Source: an uncultured Clostridia bacterium (GTDB lineage: Bacteria; Bacillota; Clostridia; TANB77; CAG-508). Taken from it: a DNA stretch of 39,542 bases. Below are positions 1 to 7,971 of this stretch, piece after piece. Position 1 is the first letter of the stretch. Every line of letters starts with the position of its first letter. The stretch lies in the NCBI GenBank assembly GCA_934121885.1, contig CAKOVH010000012.1, positions 1 through 39,542 on the forward strand, written 5' to 3'. A program made the position numbers and the translations under genes. A model generated the notes under the pieces. The model searched no databases. It was given only the letters and a program-made list of their open reading frames with translations, and was not told the DNA's origin.

Positions 1-4
1 TAAA

Positions 5-42
5 TGTAATATACGTGTAATACATTTGTAATATTTTTGTAA
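5..42 (-). repeat. four 11-bp direct repeats, response-regulator-like site
   Basis: On the minus strand the pentamer TTACA occurs four times at an exact 11-base period (plus-strand TGTAA at 5, 16, 27 and 38). One-helical-turn direct repeats of this kind are typical of binding sites for OmpR/PhoB/PhoP-type response regulators; the Bacillus PhoP box is built from TTAACA-like units 11 bp apart. The same arrangement recurs at 9443-9480. The array would control a gene to the left of the window, reading leftward. The regulator is an inference; the repeats are directly visible. Confidence 0.7.
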
Positions 43-49
43 CATTTTA

Positions 50-82
50 AAAGAGCCATTTATTTTACTTAAATGACCCTTT
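50..82 (-). terminator. weak intrinsic terminator after the Rpn gene
   Basis: On the minus strand AAAGGGTCATTTA pairs with TAAATGGCTCTTT along 13 positions (two G-U wobbles) around a short loop, 36 bases after the stop of the upstream gene. The following T run is poor (TTTTAAAATG), so termination strength is uncertain. Confidence 0.45.
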
Positions 83-117
83 GCTATCTAAAATCTATTT
101 TAATTAAATTTATTATT

Positions 118-951
118 CTATAACTTTTCTATTTCTTCTTTGGTTAAGCCTGTAATTTCGGAAATTTCACCTATTTTCATATTTTTTGCTTTTAATTTTT
201 TGGCAACTGCTTCTAAACTTTGTTTTCTACCTTCTGCTAATCCTTCTGCCATTCCTTTATCAAATCCAGCTTCTTCAATTCCTTGTACTTGAAATATGTA
301 CTTTTCTCTTAAATGTGCTAAATATTGTTCGTGTTCATCTTCACTTATTTCATCTAATACCTCTTTGGCTTTTTTTATTGATTCATCAGCATTTTCCATA
401 TTCAAATCCTCCGAATTACTAATAAATTTCACCCAAGTATCTAATATCCTATTTTCTGAATATTTCTCTACCTTGGATAAATTTATTATATATAACTCTA
501 ATACATCTGTCAATATAATTTTACCATATGTTTCTTCTCGTATGTTCCATTTTGTAAGGTATTTTGGTATTTCTTTTAATTTTTCTAATTCAAAATCTAT
601 GAACAATATTGATATACTTTTATTTAGTTCTGAGTAATTATGAGACTTCTTTAAATTTTGCGTATACATTTTACTTAAATAAAATATTATTCTTTTTTCT
701 ATATTTTTCTCATCAACTAATTGCATCTCCACATTTATATCTACAACATTATTTACTTTTGCTCTGATATCTAGAATTCCTAGTTTATCGTCATATAAAT
801 CTCTTTCTAAAATAGTATTACAATTTAAACTTACCTCTGTAACTTTTTCTTTTAGTATAGCATTTAATAATCCTTTGGTTATTTCTTCGTTTCCAGTATA
901 GCCAAACACTCTTTTAAATGTGTAGTCATTTTTTAGTTTTAATAATTCTAT
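118..951 (-). CDS. Rpn-family recombination-promoting nuclease (PD-(D/E)XK transposase-like), start codon probably lost
   Basis: This is a member of the Rpn / PDDEXK_2 transposase-like family, whose studied members are DNA endonucleases that stimulate RecA-independent recombination. The family N-terminus ends in KNDYTFKRVFGYTGNEE, followed by the nuclease core and a C-terminal tail with Gly-spaced repeats (GFDKGMAEGLAEGRKQ) and an ITGLTKEEIEKL ending. The first usable start codon in frame is GTG at 907-909, but family homology continues upstream as ELLKLKNDYTFKRV to an ATA codon at 949-951. That ATA sits 4 bases after GAAGGTGG, where an ATG would be expected; a TAG stop lies further upstream in frame. 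Either a rare ATA start is used, or the gene starts at GTG and lacks the conserved N-terminus, or it is a pseudogene. A promoter is present at 1051-1079. Confidence 0.75.
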   Translation of the reverse strand: MELLKLKNDYTFKRVFGYTGNEEITKGLLNAILKEKVTEVSLNCNTILERDLYDDKLGILDIRAKVNNVVDINVEMQLVDEKNIEKRIIFYLSKMYTQNLKKSHNYSELNKSISILFIDFELEKLKEIPKYLTKWNIREETYGKIILTDVLELYIINLSKVEKYSENRILDTWVKFISNSEDLNMENADESIKKAKEVLDEISEDEHEQYLAHLREKYIFQVQGIEEAGFDKGMAEGLAEGRKQSLEAVAKKLKAKNMKIGEISEITGLTKEEIEKL

Positions 952-1050
952 ATAACCACCTTCTTTATCACTTGTTTTATTTTCTTTTATTTTGGAAATT
1001 TTAGACAGAATTGTCTATAAGATTTAATAGATTTTAAATAACTGTTTTGT

Positions 1051-1079
1051 ATAATATCATAACTTACATTTTATGGCAA
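1051..1079 (-). promoter_or_regulatory. sigma-A type promoter for the Rpn gene
   Basis: On the minus strand TTGCCA (1074-1079) is separated by 17 bases from TATTAT (1051-1056). It would give a leader of about 90 bases. A small AGACA-ATTC-TGTCT hairpin lies in the leader near 1000-1015. I see nothing else in the 952-1170 gap. Confidence 0.5.
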
Positions 1080-1170
1080 TAGATAAATAAAAATATAGCG
1101 TGCATTTTTGTACTGAGTACTGAATTTCAAACTTTCTTAAGTACAATTACACACTATTACTATATACAAT

Positions 1171-1896
1171 TTATTTTATCAAATTTCTTATCACTTCACC
1201 CGCTATCATAAGACCTGCAACAGAAGGTACAAACGATATGCTTCCTGGCACTTGCTTTTTTTTAATGTTTTCTGCTTTCATTACTTCATCTTTTAATATT
1301 TCATCTTGTTTTATCGGTTCTTCTTTTGAATATATTACATTTAGATTTTTTACTCCTCTTGATTTTAGCTCTTTTCTCATTACCTTTGCTAATGGGCATA
1401 CACTGGTTTTATATATGTCTGTTATTTCAAATTTGCTTGGATCTAACTTGTTTCCAGTTCCCATAGATGATATTATTGGAATATTTAGGCTTTGAGCCTC
1501 TATTACAAGTGCAATTTTTGCAGTTACTGTATCAATGCAATCTACAACATACGAAATAGATTTATCTAGTATTTTTTCTTTTGAATCTGGCATGTAAAAC
1601 TCTTTTGAAATTTCAACATTGGCATTTGGATTTATAGATAAAATTCTATCTTTCATAACATCAACTTTGTACTTTCCAATAGTATCATGTGTTGCAATTA
1701 TTTGTCTGTTTAAGTTTGTTAAAGACACTGTATCATGGTCTATTAGTATAAAGCTTCCTATTCCTGCTCTTGCTAATGCTTCTGTTACAAATGAGCCTAC
1801 ACCACCAATTCCGAATATTGCAACTTTTGCATTATTTAATTTTGTTACTCCATCTTTTCCTATTAATAGTTCTGTTCTTGCAAATTGATTATTCAT
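1171..1896 (-). CDS. tcdA: tRNA threonylcarbamoyladenosine dehydratase
   Basis: This E1/ThiF-fold enzyme (also called CsdL) uses ATP to cyclise the t6A37 side chain of ANN-decoding tRNAs to ct6A. Visible hallmarks in its 241 residues are the nucleotide-binding loop GIGGVG (residues 29-34), the NLNRQ segment (61-65), the DCIDT motif, the SSMGTGNKLDP block, a conserved Cys in TSVCPLAK, and the C-terminal PGSISFVPSVAGLMIAGEVI. The length is normal for the family. The ribosome binding site is GGAGG five bases before the ATG. It is 14 bases downstream of the HMA protein gene and probably cotranscribed with metK. I see no clear terminator after it. Confidence 0.93.
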   Translation of the reverse strand: MNNQFARTELLIGKDGVTKLNNAKVAIFGIGGVGSFVTEALARAGIGSFILIDHDTVSLTNLNRQIIATHDTIGKYKVDVMKDRILSINPNANVEISKEFYMPDSKEKILDKSISYVVDCIDTVTAKIALVIEAQSLNIPIISSMGTGNKLDPSKFEITDIYKTSVCPLAKVMRKELKSRGVKNLNVIYSKEEPIKQDEILKDEVMKAENIKKKQVPGSISFVPSVAGLMIAGEVIRNLIK

Positions 1897-1910
1897 TTAT
1901 AGTCCTCCAT

Positions 1911-2117
1911 TTATTTTGCTTTAAATCCTGCATCTTCAACTGTTTCTTTTATTTCTTCTACTGTAATCTTTTTACTGTCAAATTCTATTACTGCACTTTT
2001 TTCTTCGAAGTTAACATTAGCATTAACAATGCCATCTAATCCTCTTAAAACTTTTTCTAATCTTGTAGAACATCCTGTGCAGTGCATTCCTTCTATTTTT
2101 AATTCTATATTTGTCAT
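1911..2117 (-). CDS. heavy-metal-associated (HMA) domain protein, CopZ-like
   Basis: A single 68-residue ferredoxin-like HMA domain carrying the metal-binding motif GMHCTGC (residues 10-16, ligands Cys13 and Cys16). Stand-alone domains of this kind usually act as cytosolic Cu(I) chaperones or buffers that pass copper to P-type ATPases. No copper ATPase or CsoR-type regulator is nearby; the gene instead lies between metK and tcdA, so its physiological partner cannot be read from this window. The start is preceded by a GGAGATGATAA ribosome binding site. Metal identity is inferred from the motif only. Confidence 0.88.
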   Translation of the reverse strand: MTNIELKIEGMHCTGCSTRLEKVLRGLDGIVNANVNFEEKSAVIEFDSKKITVEEIKETVEDAGFKAK

Positions 2118-2178
2118 TTTATCATCTCCATCTCCATTTCTATTTTATTAAACCACTTTTTATTTCGTTTTTCAATAT

Positions 2179-3324
2179 TTAGCTTATTTTAATAACTTTT
2201 TCCCAAGCTAAATTTTCTTTTCCAAAGTGCCCATAATTTGTTGTTTGTTTATATATTGGTTTTTGTAAATCTAGGTAATTTATAATTCCTCTTGGAGTTA
2301 AATCAAAATTATTTTCTATCTTTTCTACTATCTCATCTTCTGGAATTTTAGCTGTTCCAAATGTTTCTACAAATATCGATATTGGCTTTGCAACTCCAAT
2401 TGCATAAGATAATTGTATTTCACATTTAGATGCAAATCCATTTGCCACAATGTTTTTAGCTAAAAATCTTGCCATATATGATGCTGATCTATCAACTTTT
2501 GTTGCGTCTTTACCTGAAAAAGCTCCTCCACCATGCCTTGCATATCCACCATAAGTATCTACTATAATTTTTCTACCTGTTAGTCCACTATCTCCAAGAG
2601 GTCCTCCTATTACAAATCTTCCTGTTGGATTAATATAGTATTTAGTATTTTCGTCTAATAGATTTTTAGGTACAATTTCAAATATTACTTTTTCTTTAAT
2701 ATCTTTTTTTAATGTTTCTAGGTTTGCATCTGCTAAATGCTGAGTTGATACTACAATAGTGTCTATTCTAATAGGTGTATGTCCATCATATTCAACTGTT
2801 ACTTGTACTTTTCCATCTGGTCTTAGGTAATTTATAATATTGTTTTTTCTAACATATGTTAATCTTCTTGCTAGTTTATGTGCTAAATCTATTGGAAGTG
2901 GCATTAAATTTTCTGTTTCATCACATGCAAATCCAAACATTATTCCTTGGTCTCCTGCACCTTCTGATATAACATTCTCTCCATTTTTTTCTTCTAATGA
3001 TTTATTAACTCCCATAGCAATATCTGGTGATTGTTTTGATATATTTAAATGTACCTTACAAGTTCTGTAATCAATATCGGTATTTTCATTATTATACCCA
3101 ATTTCTTTAATAGTATTTCTTACTATTTCTTCAATATCAACTTCTGCTGTAGATGTTATTTCTCCTGTTACTAATATTTCTCCTTTTCCTGCAACTGTTT
3201 CACAAGCTACTCTTGCGTTTGGATCTTTTTCATAAAAGCTGTCCAAAATGCTATCTGAAATATAGTCACATAGTTTATCTGGATGCCCTTCTGTTACACT
3301 TTCTGATGTAAATAATTTTTTCAT
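2179..3324 (-). CDS. metK: S-adenosylmethionine synthetase
   Basis: Makes S-adenosylmethionine from methionine and ATP in the cytosol. The 381-residue protein has the full three-domain organisation: ESVTEGHPDKLCD near the N-terminus (ATP site), the GAGDQGIMFGFACDE loop, the P-loop-like GGGAFSGKDATKVDRSA in the C-terminal half, and an intact C-terminus. Length is normal. The gene is preceded by a SAM-I riboswitch and an intrinsic terminator, so its transcription should be cut off when SAM is abundant. The HMA and tcdA genes follow at 61 and 14 bases and may share this control. Confidence 0.97.
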   Translation of the reverse strand: MKKLFTSESVTEGHPDKLCDYISDSILDSFYEKDPNARVACETVAGKGEILVTGEITSTAEVDIEEIVRNTIKEIGYNNENTDIDYRTCKVHLNISKQSPDIAMGVNKSLEEKNGENVISEGAGDQGIMFGFACDETENLMPLPIDLAHKLARRLTYVRKNNIINYLRPDGKVQVTVEYDGHTPIRIDTIVVSTQHLADANLETLKKDIKEKVIFEIVPKNLLDENTKYYINPTGRFVIGGPLGDSGLTGRKIIVDTYGGYARHGGGAFSGKDATKVDRSASYMARFLAKNIVANGFASKCEIQLSYAIGVAKPISIFVETFGTAKIPEDEIVEKIENNFDLTPRGIINYLDLQKPIYKQTTNYGHFGKENLAWEKVIKIS

Positions 3325-3386
3325 TTAAATTCCCTCTTTCTTTTTACATTTTATGTTTCAAGTTTTTAGCAAATATACATAAATAA

Positions 3387-3410
3387 AACCTTTGCGCTAA
3401 TGCAAAGGTT
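3387..3410 (-). terminator. riboswitch-controlled intrinsic terminator upstream of metK
   Basis: On the minus strand AACCTTTGC and GCAAAGGTT form a perfect 9-bp stem with a 6-base loop, followed by TTATTTATG. It sits between the SAM-I aptamer and the metK start, the usual place for the expression platform of an S-box attenuator. Confidence 0.88.
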
Positions 3411-3427
3411 AATTTTTCTTTTTGATT

Positions 3428-3538
3428 ATAAGATCATCAGCCAAAGCATTTGCTCTGTCGGTATTAGCACCTTATTTTTTAATAGGTTGCTGTGGAGTCG
3501 TAAAGCCGAATCTCTCGTCCACTCTTGATAACATTATA
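3428..3538 (-). ncRNA. SAM-I (S-box) riboswitch
   Basis: The minus strand shows the S-box landmarks in order: TTATCAAGAG at the P1/P2 junction, a GTGGA/TCCAC P2 stem with the CGAGAGA kink-turn side, CAGCAACC, the AT-rich P3 hairpin, AAGGTGCTAATACC, and the P4 hairpin CAGAGC-AAAT-GCTTTG, closed by GATGATC. P1 is weak and includes G-U pairs. Together with the downstream terminator and the metK gene this supports a transcription-terminating SAM-I riboswitch (repression at high SAM). Confidence 0.9.
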
Positions 3539-3541
3539 TCC

Positions 3542-3569
3542 ATTATATATTTTTTTATATATTTGTCAA
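3542..3569 (-). promoter_or_regulatory. sigma-A promoter of metK
   Basis: A perfect TTGACA (plus 3564-3569) and TATAAT (plus 3542-3547) are separated by 16 bases on the minus strand, immediately upstream of the riboswitch and 3 bases downstream of the dfrA stop codon. Confidence 0.85.
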
Positions 3570-3572
3570 GTG

Positions 3573-4061
3573 TTATTTTCTAACATATGTAATAAACTCG
3601 TAATTATATGGATTTTTTTCGTCTGTTATTCCTGCTGTTCTATCAACTATTTTCCATTCATCATCACTTATCTCTGGGAAATATACATCACCATCAAATT
3701 TTTCATGAATTAAGGTTAAATATATCTTATTTGCTTTTGGCATCAACAATTTATATATTGTTGCACCACCAATTATAAAATGCTCTTCAGTATCTTGTAT
3801 ATACTTATCTAGCATAGAAATATCTTCTAATACTTCCACATTTTCATCTTCTACATTCATTTCCATATCATTACATAAAATAACATGTTTTCTATTTGGA
3901 AGTACTCTACCTAATGATTCGAATGTTTTTCTTCCCATTATAATTGTGTGACCTGTTGTTATTTCTTTAAATCTTTTTAAATCTGCAGGTAAATGCCATA
4001 TTAGTTTATTGTCTTTTCCTATAACATTATTTTCTGCAACTGCTACGATAATACTTAGCAT
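3573..4061 (-). CDS. dfrA: dihydrofolate reductase
   Basis: NADPH-dependent reduction of dihydrofolate to tetrahydrofolate, regenerating the cofactor oxidised by thymidylate synthase. The 162-residue sequence has the typical N-terminus (SIIVAVAENNVIGKDN), the substrate-site pair Trp22 and Asp27 in LIWHLPADLKR, the cofactor motif IIMGRKTFESLG, and the FIIGGATIYK block, all at their usual positions. It follows thyA by 15 bases, so the two are cotranscribed from the thyA promoter. The metK promoter begins right after its stop codon. Confidence 0.96.
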   Translation of the reverse strand: MLSIIVAVAENNVIGKDNKLIWHLPADLKRFKEITTGHTIIMGRKTFESLGRVLPNRKHVILCNDMEMNVEDENVEVLEDISMLDKYIQDTEEHFIIGGATIYKLLMPKANKIYLTLIHEKFDGDVYFPEISDDEWKIVDRTAGITDEKNPYNYEFITYVRK

Positions 4062-4076
4062 ATTTTTTCCTCCATT

Positions 4077-4934
4077 TTAGATTGCTACTGGTATTTTTCC
4101 AATATCAATATCTTTATTATAATCATAACCTTGTATTTCGAAATCTTCTACTTTGAAATCGTAAAAGTTTCTAGTTGGATTTTTTATAATTAATTTTGGT
4201 GTTACATCCATTGGTTTTGCTTCAATTAATTTTTCTATAATTGGTATATGTCTGTCATAAATATGACAATCACCAATATTATGAGTTAATGTTCCAACTT
4301 CTAGTCCTGCAACTTGTGCAAACATGCATAAAAGTGCTGCATATTGCATTGTATTCCAACCATTTGCTGCAAGCATATCTTGTGAACGTTGATTTAATAT
4401 TAAGTGTAATTTGCCACCTTTAACTAACCATTGTGTTCCATATGCACATGGCTCTAAATTCATATCTTTAAGTTCTTCATGATTGAAAAGATTTGTCATT
4501 ATTCTACGGCTTGCTGGATCATTTTGTAGTAAATATAACACATAGTCAACTTGGTCCATTTCTTTTATTCCGTCTTTTGTTTTAAATTTATATTTTTTAG
4601 AAAATTGGTAGCCATATGCTTTTCCAATTGTTCCATCTTCTCCTGCCCATTGATCCCAAATATGTGAATTTAAATCACTAATTTTATTAGATTTTTTTTG
4701 CCATATCCATAATAGTTCATCAATTGCTCTCATTACTGTTTTACTATTATTTCTAAGTGTTATCATTGGAAATTCTTCTCCAACATCATATACATTAGTT
4801 ACACCAACTAAAGATATATAATTTGCCTCTTCTCCATCTTGCCATCTTGTTCTAACACCAGTTCCTTCTGATGAGTATCCTTCATTTATAATACGTTTAC
4901 ATGTTTCTATAAAATGTTTATCTGCTTGTGTCAT
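4077..4934 (-). CDS. thyA: thymidylate synthase, phi3T/Bacillus ThyA type
   Basis: Methylates dUMP to dTMP with methylenetetrahydrofolate. The nucleophile is Cys163 in EPCAYGTQW; other family signatures are ELLWIWQ, HIWDQWAGEDGTIGKAYGYQ, DPASRR and NIGDCHIYDRH. The sequence and 285-residue length resemble the ThyA of Bacillus subtilis and phage phi3T rather than the E. coli type, which has a PPCH active site and a DAHIY motif. The phage-related subtype hints at past transfer, though it is now a normal operon partner of dfrA. The ribosome binding site is AGGGAGGAATA before the ATG. Confidence 0.96.
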   Translation of the reverse strand: MTQADKHFIETCKRIINEGYSSEGTGVRTRWQDGEEANYISLVGVTNVYDVGEEFPMITLRNNSKTVMRAIDELLWIWQKKSNKISDLNSHIWDQWAGEDGTIGKAYGYQFSKKYKFKTKDGIKEMDQVDYVLYLLQNDPASRRIMTNLFNHEELKDMNLEPCAYGTQWLVKGGKLHLILNQRSQDMLAANGWNTMQYAALLCMFAQVAGLEVGTLTHNIGDCHIYDRHIPIIEKLIEAKPMDVTPKLIIKNPTRNFYDFKVEDFEIQGYDYNKDIDIGKIPVAI

Positions 4935-4964
4935 ATTATTCCTCCCTATATTTTTTCTTTAGCA

Positions 4965-4993
4965 ATTATATAAATAAATATATATATTTACAA
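4965..4993 (-). promoter_or_regulatory. sigma-A promoter of thyA-dfrA
   Basis: On the minus strand TTGTAA (plus 4988-4993) and TATAAT (plus 4965-4970) are spaced by 17 bases, ending 30 bases before the thyA ATG. Confidence 0.75.
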
Positions 4994-5012
4994 GCTAAAA
5001 TTTTAATTTTAT

Positions 5013-5915
5013 TTAAAATGTTAAATCAAAGTTTGGCACATATTCTTCTTCATGCTCTCCAAGTTCCTGTATATAGCCATTATTTATATCTAACATGTAT
5101 AAATAATTTTCTATTTCTTTGTACTCTTTTTTATTTAATTTTCTATTTATTAAAGCATCATCTTTTGCTTTGTATGTTGGAAAATATTGTGCCATTACGC
5201 TAACATAAATATCTTCCGGTACATTTTCCTTTATCCACTTTAAAATATTTTTTGAATTTTGTATATGATTTGGTAGCACTAAGTGTCTTACAATAACACC
5301 TCTTTGCATAATACCATTTTCATCAAATTTTGCTGTTCCTATTTGTTTAATCATTTCTTTTATTGCATTTGTTGCAATATCAAAATAGTTATTTATTCCT
5401 GAGTATTTTTTAGCAAGTTCGTTTGAATAATATTTTAAATCTGGAAGGTATATATCTATATAGCCTTCTAAAGCTTTTATTGTCTCGGTATTTTCATACC
5501 CATTTGTGTTGTACACAATTGGTATATGTAAACCATTATTTTTTGCTATCTTTATTGCTTCAATAATTTGGTATGCATACATTGTTGGAGTTACAAGATT
5601 AATATTATTTACACCTTTTTCTTGTTGTTTTATCATAATTTTGGCAAGTTCTTCAATAGTTACTTCTTTTCCTTTTTCTAATTGACTTATTTCATAATTT
5701 TGACAATAAATACAATTTAAATTGCAGTTCGTAAAAAATATTGTTCCAGAACCGTTTATTTCGCTTAAACATGGTTCTTCATATTGATGAATAGAAGCAA
5801 GTGCAATTTTTACTGTATCATCACATTTGCATCTTCCTTTTGTTCCACTATTTCTATTAATATTGCATCTATGTGGACATACATTACAGTTTTCTAGTTC
5901 TTTTATTTCTATCAT
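5013..5915 (-). CDS. radical SAM protein, PflX/PflA-like (COG1313 type)
   Basis: A 300-residue radical SAM protein with the cluster motif CNLNCIYC (Cys64, Cys68, Cys71) and an N-terminal Cys-rich segment (Cys10, 13, 17, 29 and 31) that may hold another metal centre. The remainder follows the pattern of the PflX-like family: VTPTMYAYQIIEAI, IVYNTNGYE, IDIYLPDLKY, and RHLVLPNH. Members resemble glycyl-radical-enzyme activases, but most have no proven substrate and no glycyl radical enzyme is nearby. It diverges from the thioesterase gene; a TGATATAAT extended -10 is at 5943-5951. The exact role is unknown. Confidence 0.85.
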   Translation of the reverse strand: MIEIKELENCNVCPHRCNINRNSGTKGRCKCDDTVKIALASIHQYEEPCLSEINGSGTIFFTNCNLNCIYCQNYEISQLEKGKEVTIEELAKIMIKQQEKGVNNINLVTPTMYAYQIIEAIKIAKNNGLHIPIVYNTNGYENTETIKALEGYIDIYLPDLKYYSNELAKKYSGINNYFDIATNAIKEMIKQIGTAKFDENGIMQRGVIVRHLVLPNHIQNSKNILKWIKENVPEDIYVSVMAQYFPTYKAKDDALINRKLNKKEYKEIENYLYMLDINNGYIQELGEHEEEYVPNFDLTF

Positions 5916-5942
5916 TTTTTATTCCTTTTATATTTTTTTGTA

Positions 5943-5987
5943 ATTATATCATAAATTTTATCAATTTTATTATTTTTGTGATATAAT
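5943..5987. promoter_or_regulatory. divergent extended -10 promoters
   Basis: Two copies of TGATATAAT face away from each other: one on the minus strand (TATAAT at plus 5943-5948) serves the radical SAM gene and one on the plus strand (TATAAT at 5982-5987) serves the thioesterase gene. -35 elements are weak, as is usual for TGn-extended promoters. Confidence 0.6.
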
Positions 5988-6011
5988 TATGAATATTTTA
6001 AGGAGGATTTT

Positions 6012-6743
6012 ATGGATAAGTCAGTTTTTGAAAGAGAATATATTGTTAATATTGAAAATATTGGAGAGTCAAACCTAATTACCAATCGTGGATTGCTTAG
6101 TATATTAGAAGATATAGCTTGCAAACACTCAGATTCTGTTAAATTTGGAATAAATGAAATTCCAATAACACATTTTACATGGGTATTACTTGCTTGGAAA
6201 GTTGAAATAAAGAAAAGAGTTACATACGGTACAAAAATAAAGGTTCGCACATGGTCAAAGCCTGCTAGAAAAATTTATACATATAGGGATTTTGAGGTTT
6301 CAGATGAAAACGGTAATATAGTTGCAATTGCAACTTCTAAATGGGTTTTAGTTAATGTTATTAATGATGCAATTGCAAAAATTCCAGATGAAATAATTGG
6401 TTTATATTCTCCTAATGATAATAACATCTTTGATAAAGAGGAAATAGATAAATTAGTAGACCCTAAAGCATATACTAATGAGTATGTTTACACAGTTCAA
6501 AGAAGAGATATTGATGTAAATAAGCATGTACATAATTTAAATTATTTATCTCTTGCATATGAAGCATTACCTGAAAACATTTATTTTTCTAGTGAATGTA
6601 ACCATATTGAGATAATGTATAAAAAATCAATCAAGCTTGGTAATACCGTAAAAGCTCTTTATTCAAATATTGATAATGCTCATTTTGTTACTATAAAAAG
6701 TGAAGATGAATCTGTTTTACATGCAATTATTAAGTTATATTAG
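6012..6743 (+). CDS. acyl-ACP thioesterase (FatA/FatB family)
   Basis: Hydrolyses acyl-acyl carrier protein to release free fatty acid and tune chain length or membrane lipid supply. The 243 residues form two hot-dog domains: the N-terminal one shows the HFTWVLLAWKVEI and VRTWSKPARKIYTYRDF signatures with a TSKWVLVN strand, the C-terminal one shows DIDVNKHVHNLNYL, the family's conserved Asp/Asn/His segment. AAGGAGG lies 7 bases before the ATG. It is one of few plus-strand genes here and stands alone, ending at a bidirectional terminator. Confidence 0.88.
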   Translation: MDKSVFEREYIVNIENIGESNLITNRGLLSILEDIACKHSDSVKFGINEIPITHFTWVLLAWKVEIKKRVTYGTKIKVRTWSKPARKIYTYRDFEVSDENGNIVAIATSKWVLVNVINDAIAKIPDEIIGLYSPNDNNIFDKEEIDKLVDPKAYTNEYVYTVQRRDIDVNKHVHNLNYLSLAYEALPENIYFSSECNHIEIMYKKSIKLGNTVKALYSNIDNAHFVTIKSEDESVLHAIIKLY

Positions 6744-6748
6744 ATTCA

Positions 6749-6783
6749 AAAATAGCAAACTGTTTAATTTAGTTTGCTATTTT
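6749..6783. terminator. bidirectional intrinsic terminator
   Basis: AAAATAGCAAACT and AGTTTGCTATTTT form a perfect 13-bp stem with a 9-base loop between two convergent genes. A-rich and T-rich flanks allow use in both directions; the end of the DUF2974 gene lies inside the hairpin. Confidence 0.9.
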
Positions 6784-7902
6784 CTTTTGCTCATTTAATA
6801 ACTTTTTTTCTTTTCGTGACTCTTGCATAGAATCCCACAAATTATTTTTTGTTATTCCAAACAACTTAACTAATGTATCTGATATTATTTTTTTATCTTC
6901 TTCATTTGAAGTTGTATATGCTTTTAAACATATACTTGCATTTTTTAACCAGTTATTGCTAAATTCCTTTAAAGTTTGTGCATTTGTTGTAATTAATATC
7001 TGATATAAAATATCTACAAATTCTTGTCTTCTTTCTGGAGATATGCCATTTAGCCATCCTTTAATAACCTTATCTGCAACCTTACTTTCTTTCGTTAATT
7101 CTTCTAAATATGTAAACTTTTTTCCTTCTAGTTGCCATGAATACAAGTCATGTTGCATAATACCAGTTTGAGTACTTTCTATTACTTTATATTTTTCTTC
7201 ATGGTATAACAATCTTCCAATAATAGATGATTGTGGCACATATGTATATATTTTACTTACCATATCTTTATATTCTTGCTTTTCTATTATATCACTACTC
7301 ATTCCAGGTCCATCATTATTATACACGTTTATTATCCTATTTTTTACACTATCATTTGCAAATACTGCAGAATATATTGCTAAGTTTCCGCCCTTTGAAT
7401 GTCCCCCAACTCTTATTTTTCTTTTGTTTAATTTTGAAACTTTTTCTAGATATTGGATAGCAGCTAATTGTGATGGTACATTTGAGCTAAAACACATATT
7501 AAAATCTTCTTTCCAACCCACCAAAGTGTTATCTGTTCCCCTATATGCTACATACATCGTATTATCTGGTAGTAAAATAGTAACTGCTGAAAATTGTTTT
7601 TCTTCGTCTTCGTCTACATTGTTTACATATTCTGTTATATATAGTTTTCCAAATCTTTTGCTTTTTGCCATTGCTGGAAATAGGTCTTTATCTTCTATTT
7701 GTAGAATTTTTTGTTCTGGTATTCCAATTTTTTCAGTATTTTCATATGCTTGTTTTATTGTTATTTTTTCATTTTCTTTTATCGCTCCATCTAAACAAAA
7801 ATATGAAAATCTTGCTAAAATTAAATTATCAATTTCGTTAAATTCTGATTGATTAAAACTTAAATCGCCTCTCCATTTTATATAATCGATTATATTTGCC
7901 AT
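6769..7902 (-). CDS. DUF2974 (Mbeg1-like) alpha/beta hydrolase
   Basis: A 377-residue member of the DUF2974 family of lipase-like alpha/beta hydrolases. The nucleophile elbow is GGHSKGG (residues 166-172, Ser169) and the preceding AYRGTDNTLVGWKEDF (119-134) is the family hallmark near the oxyanion region. The first 100 residues and the helical C-terminal part (about 270-377) flank the hydrolase core. No signal peptide is visible, so a cytosolic protein is likely. Substrate unknown. It follows the 462-aa gene by 69 bases with a hairpin between, so readthrough is possible. Confidence 0.85.
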   Translation of the reverse strand: MANIIDYIKWRGDLSFNQSEFNEIDNLILARFSYFCLDGAIKENEKITIKQAYENTEKIGIPEQKILQIEDKDLFPAMAKSKRFGKLYITEYVNNVDEDEEKQFSAVTILLPDNTMYVAYRGTDNTLVGWKEDFNMCFSSNVPSQLAAIQYLEKVSKLNKRKIRVGGHSKGGNLAIYSAVFANDSVKNRIINVYNNDGPGMSSDIIEKQEYKDMVSKIYTYVPQSSIIGRLLYHEEKYKVIESTQTGIMQHDLYSWQLEGKKFTYLEELTKESKVADKVIKGWLNGISPERRQEFVDILYQILITTNAQTLKEFSNNWLKNASICLKAYTTSNEEDKKIISDTLVKLFGITKNNLWDSMQESRKEKKLLNEQKKIAN

Positions 7903-7931
7903 ATTAAAATTCCTTTCAATTTAAATTAAAT

Positions 7932-7954
7932 GGAGAACCATATTTTAGTTCTCC
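7932..7954 (-). terminator. hairpin between the 462-aa gene and the DUF2974 gene
   Basis: GGAGAAC and GTTCTCC form a 7-bp stem with a 9-base loop 18 bases after the upstream stop. The T run after it on the minus strand is broken (ATTTAATTTAA), so it may be a weak terminator or a transcript-processing hairpin. Confidence 0.5.
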
Positions 7955-7971
7955 TATGCATAGTAGTTTAT

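Noticed and set aside
1..42. CRISPR array or replication-origin iterons
   Set aside because: The repeats are 5-base cores at 11-base spacing without spacers, and no replication gene or DnaA boxes are nearby; a regulator site fits better.
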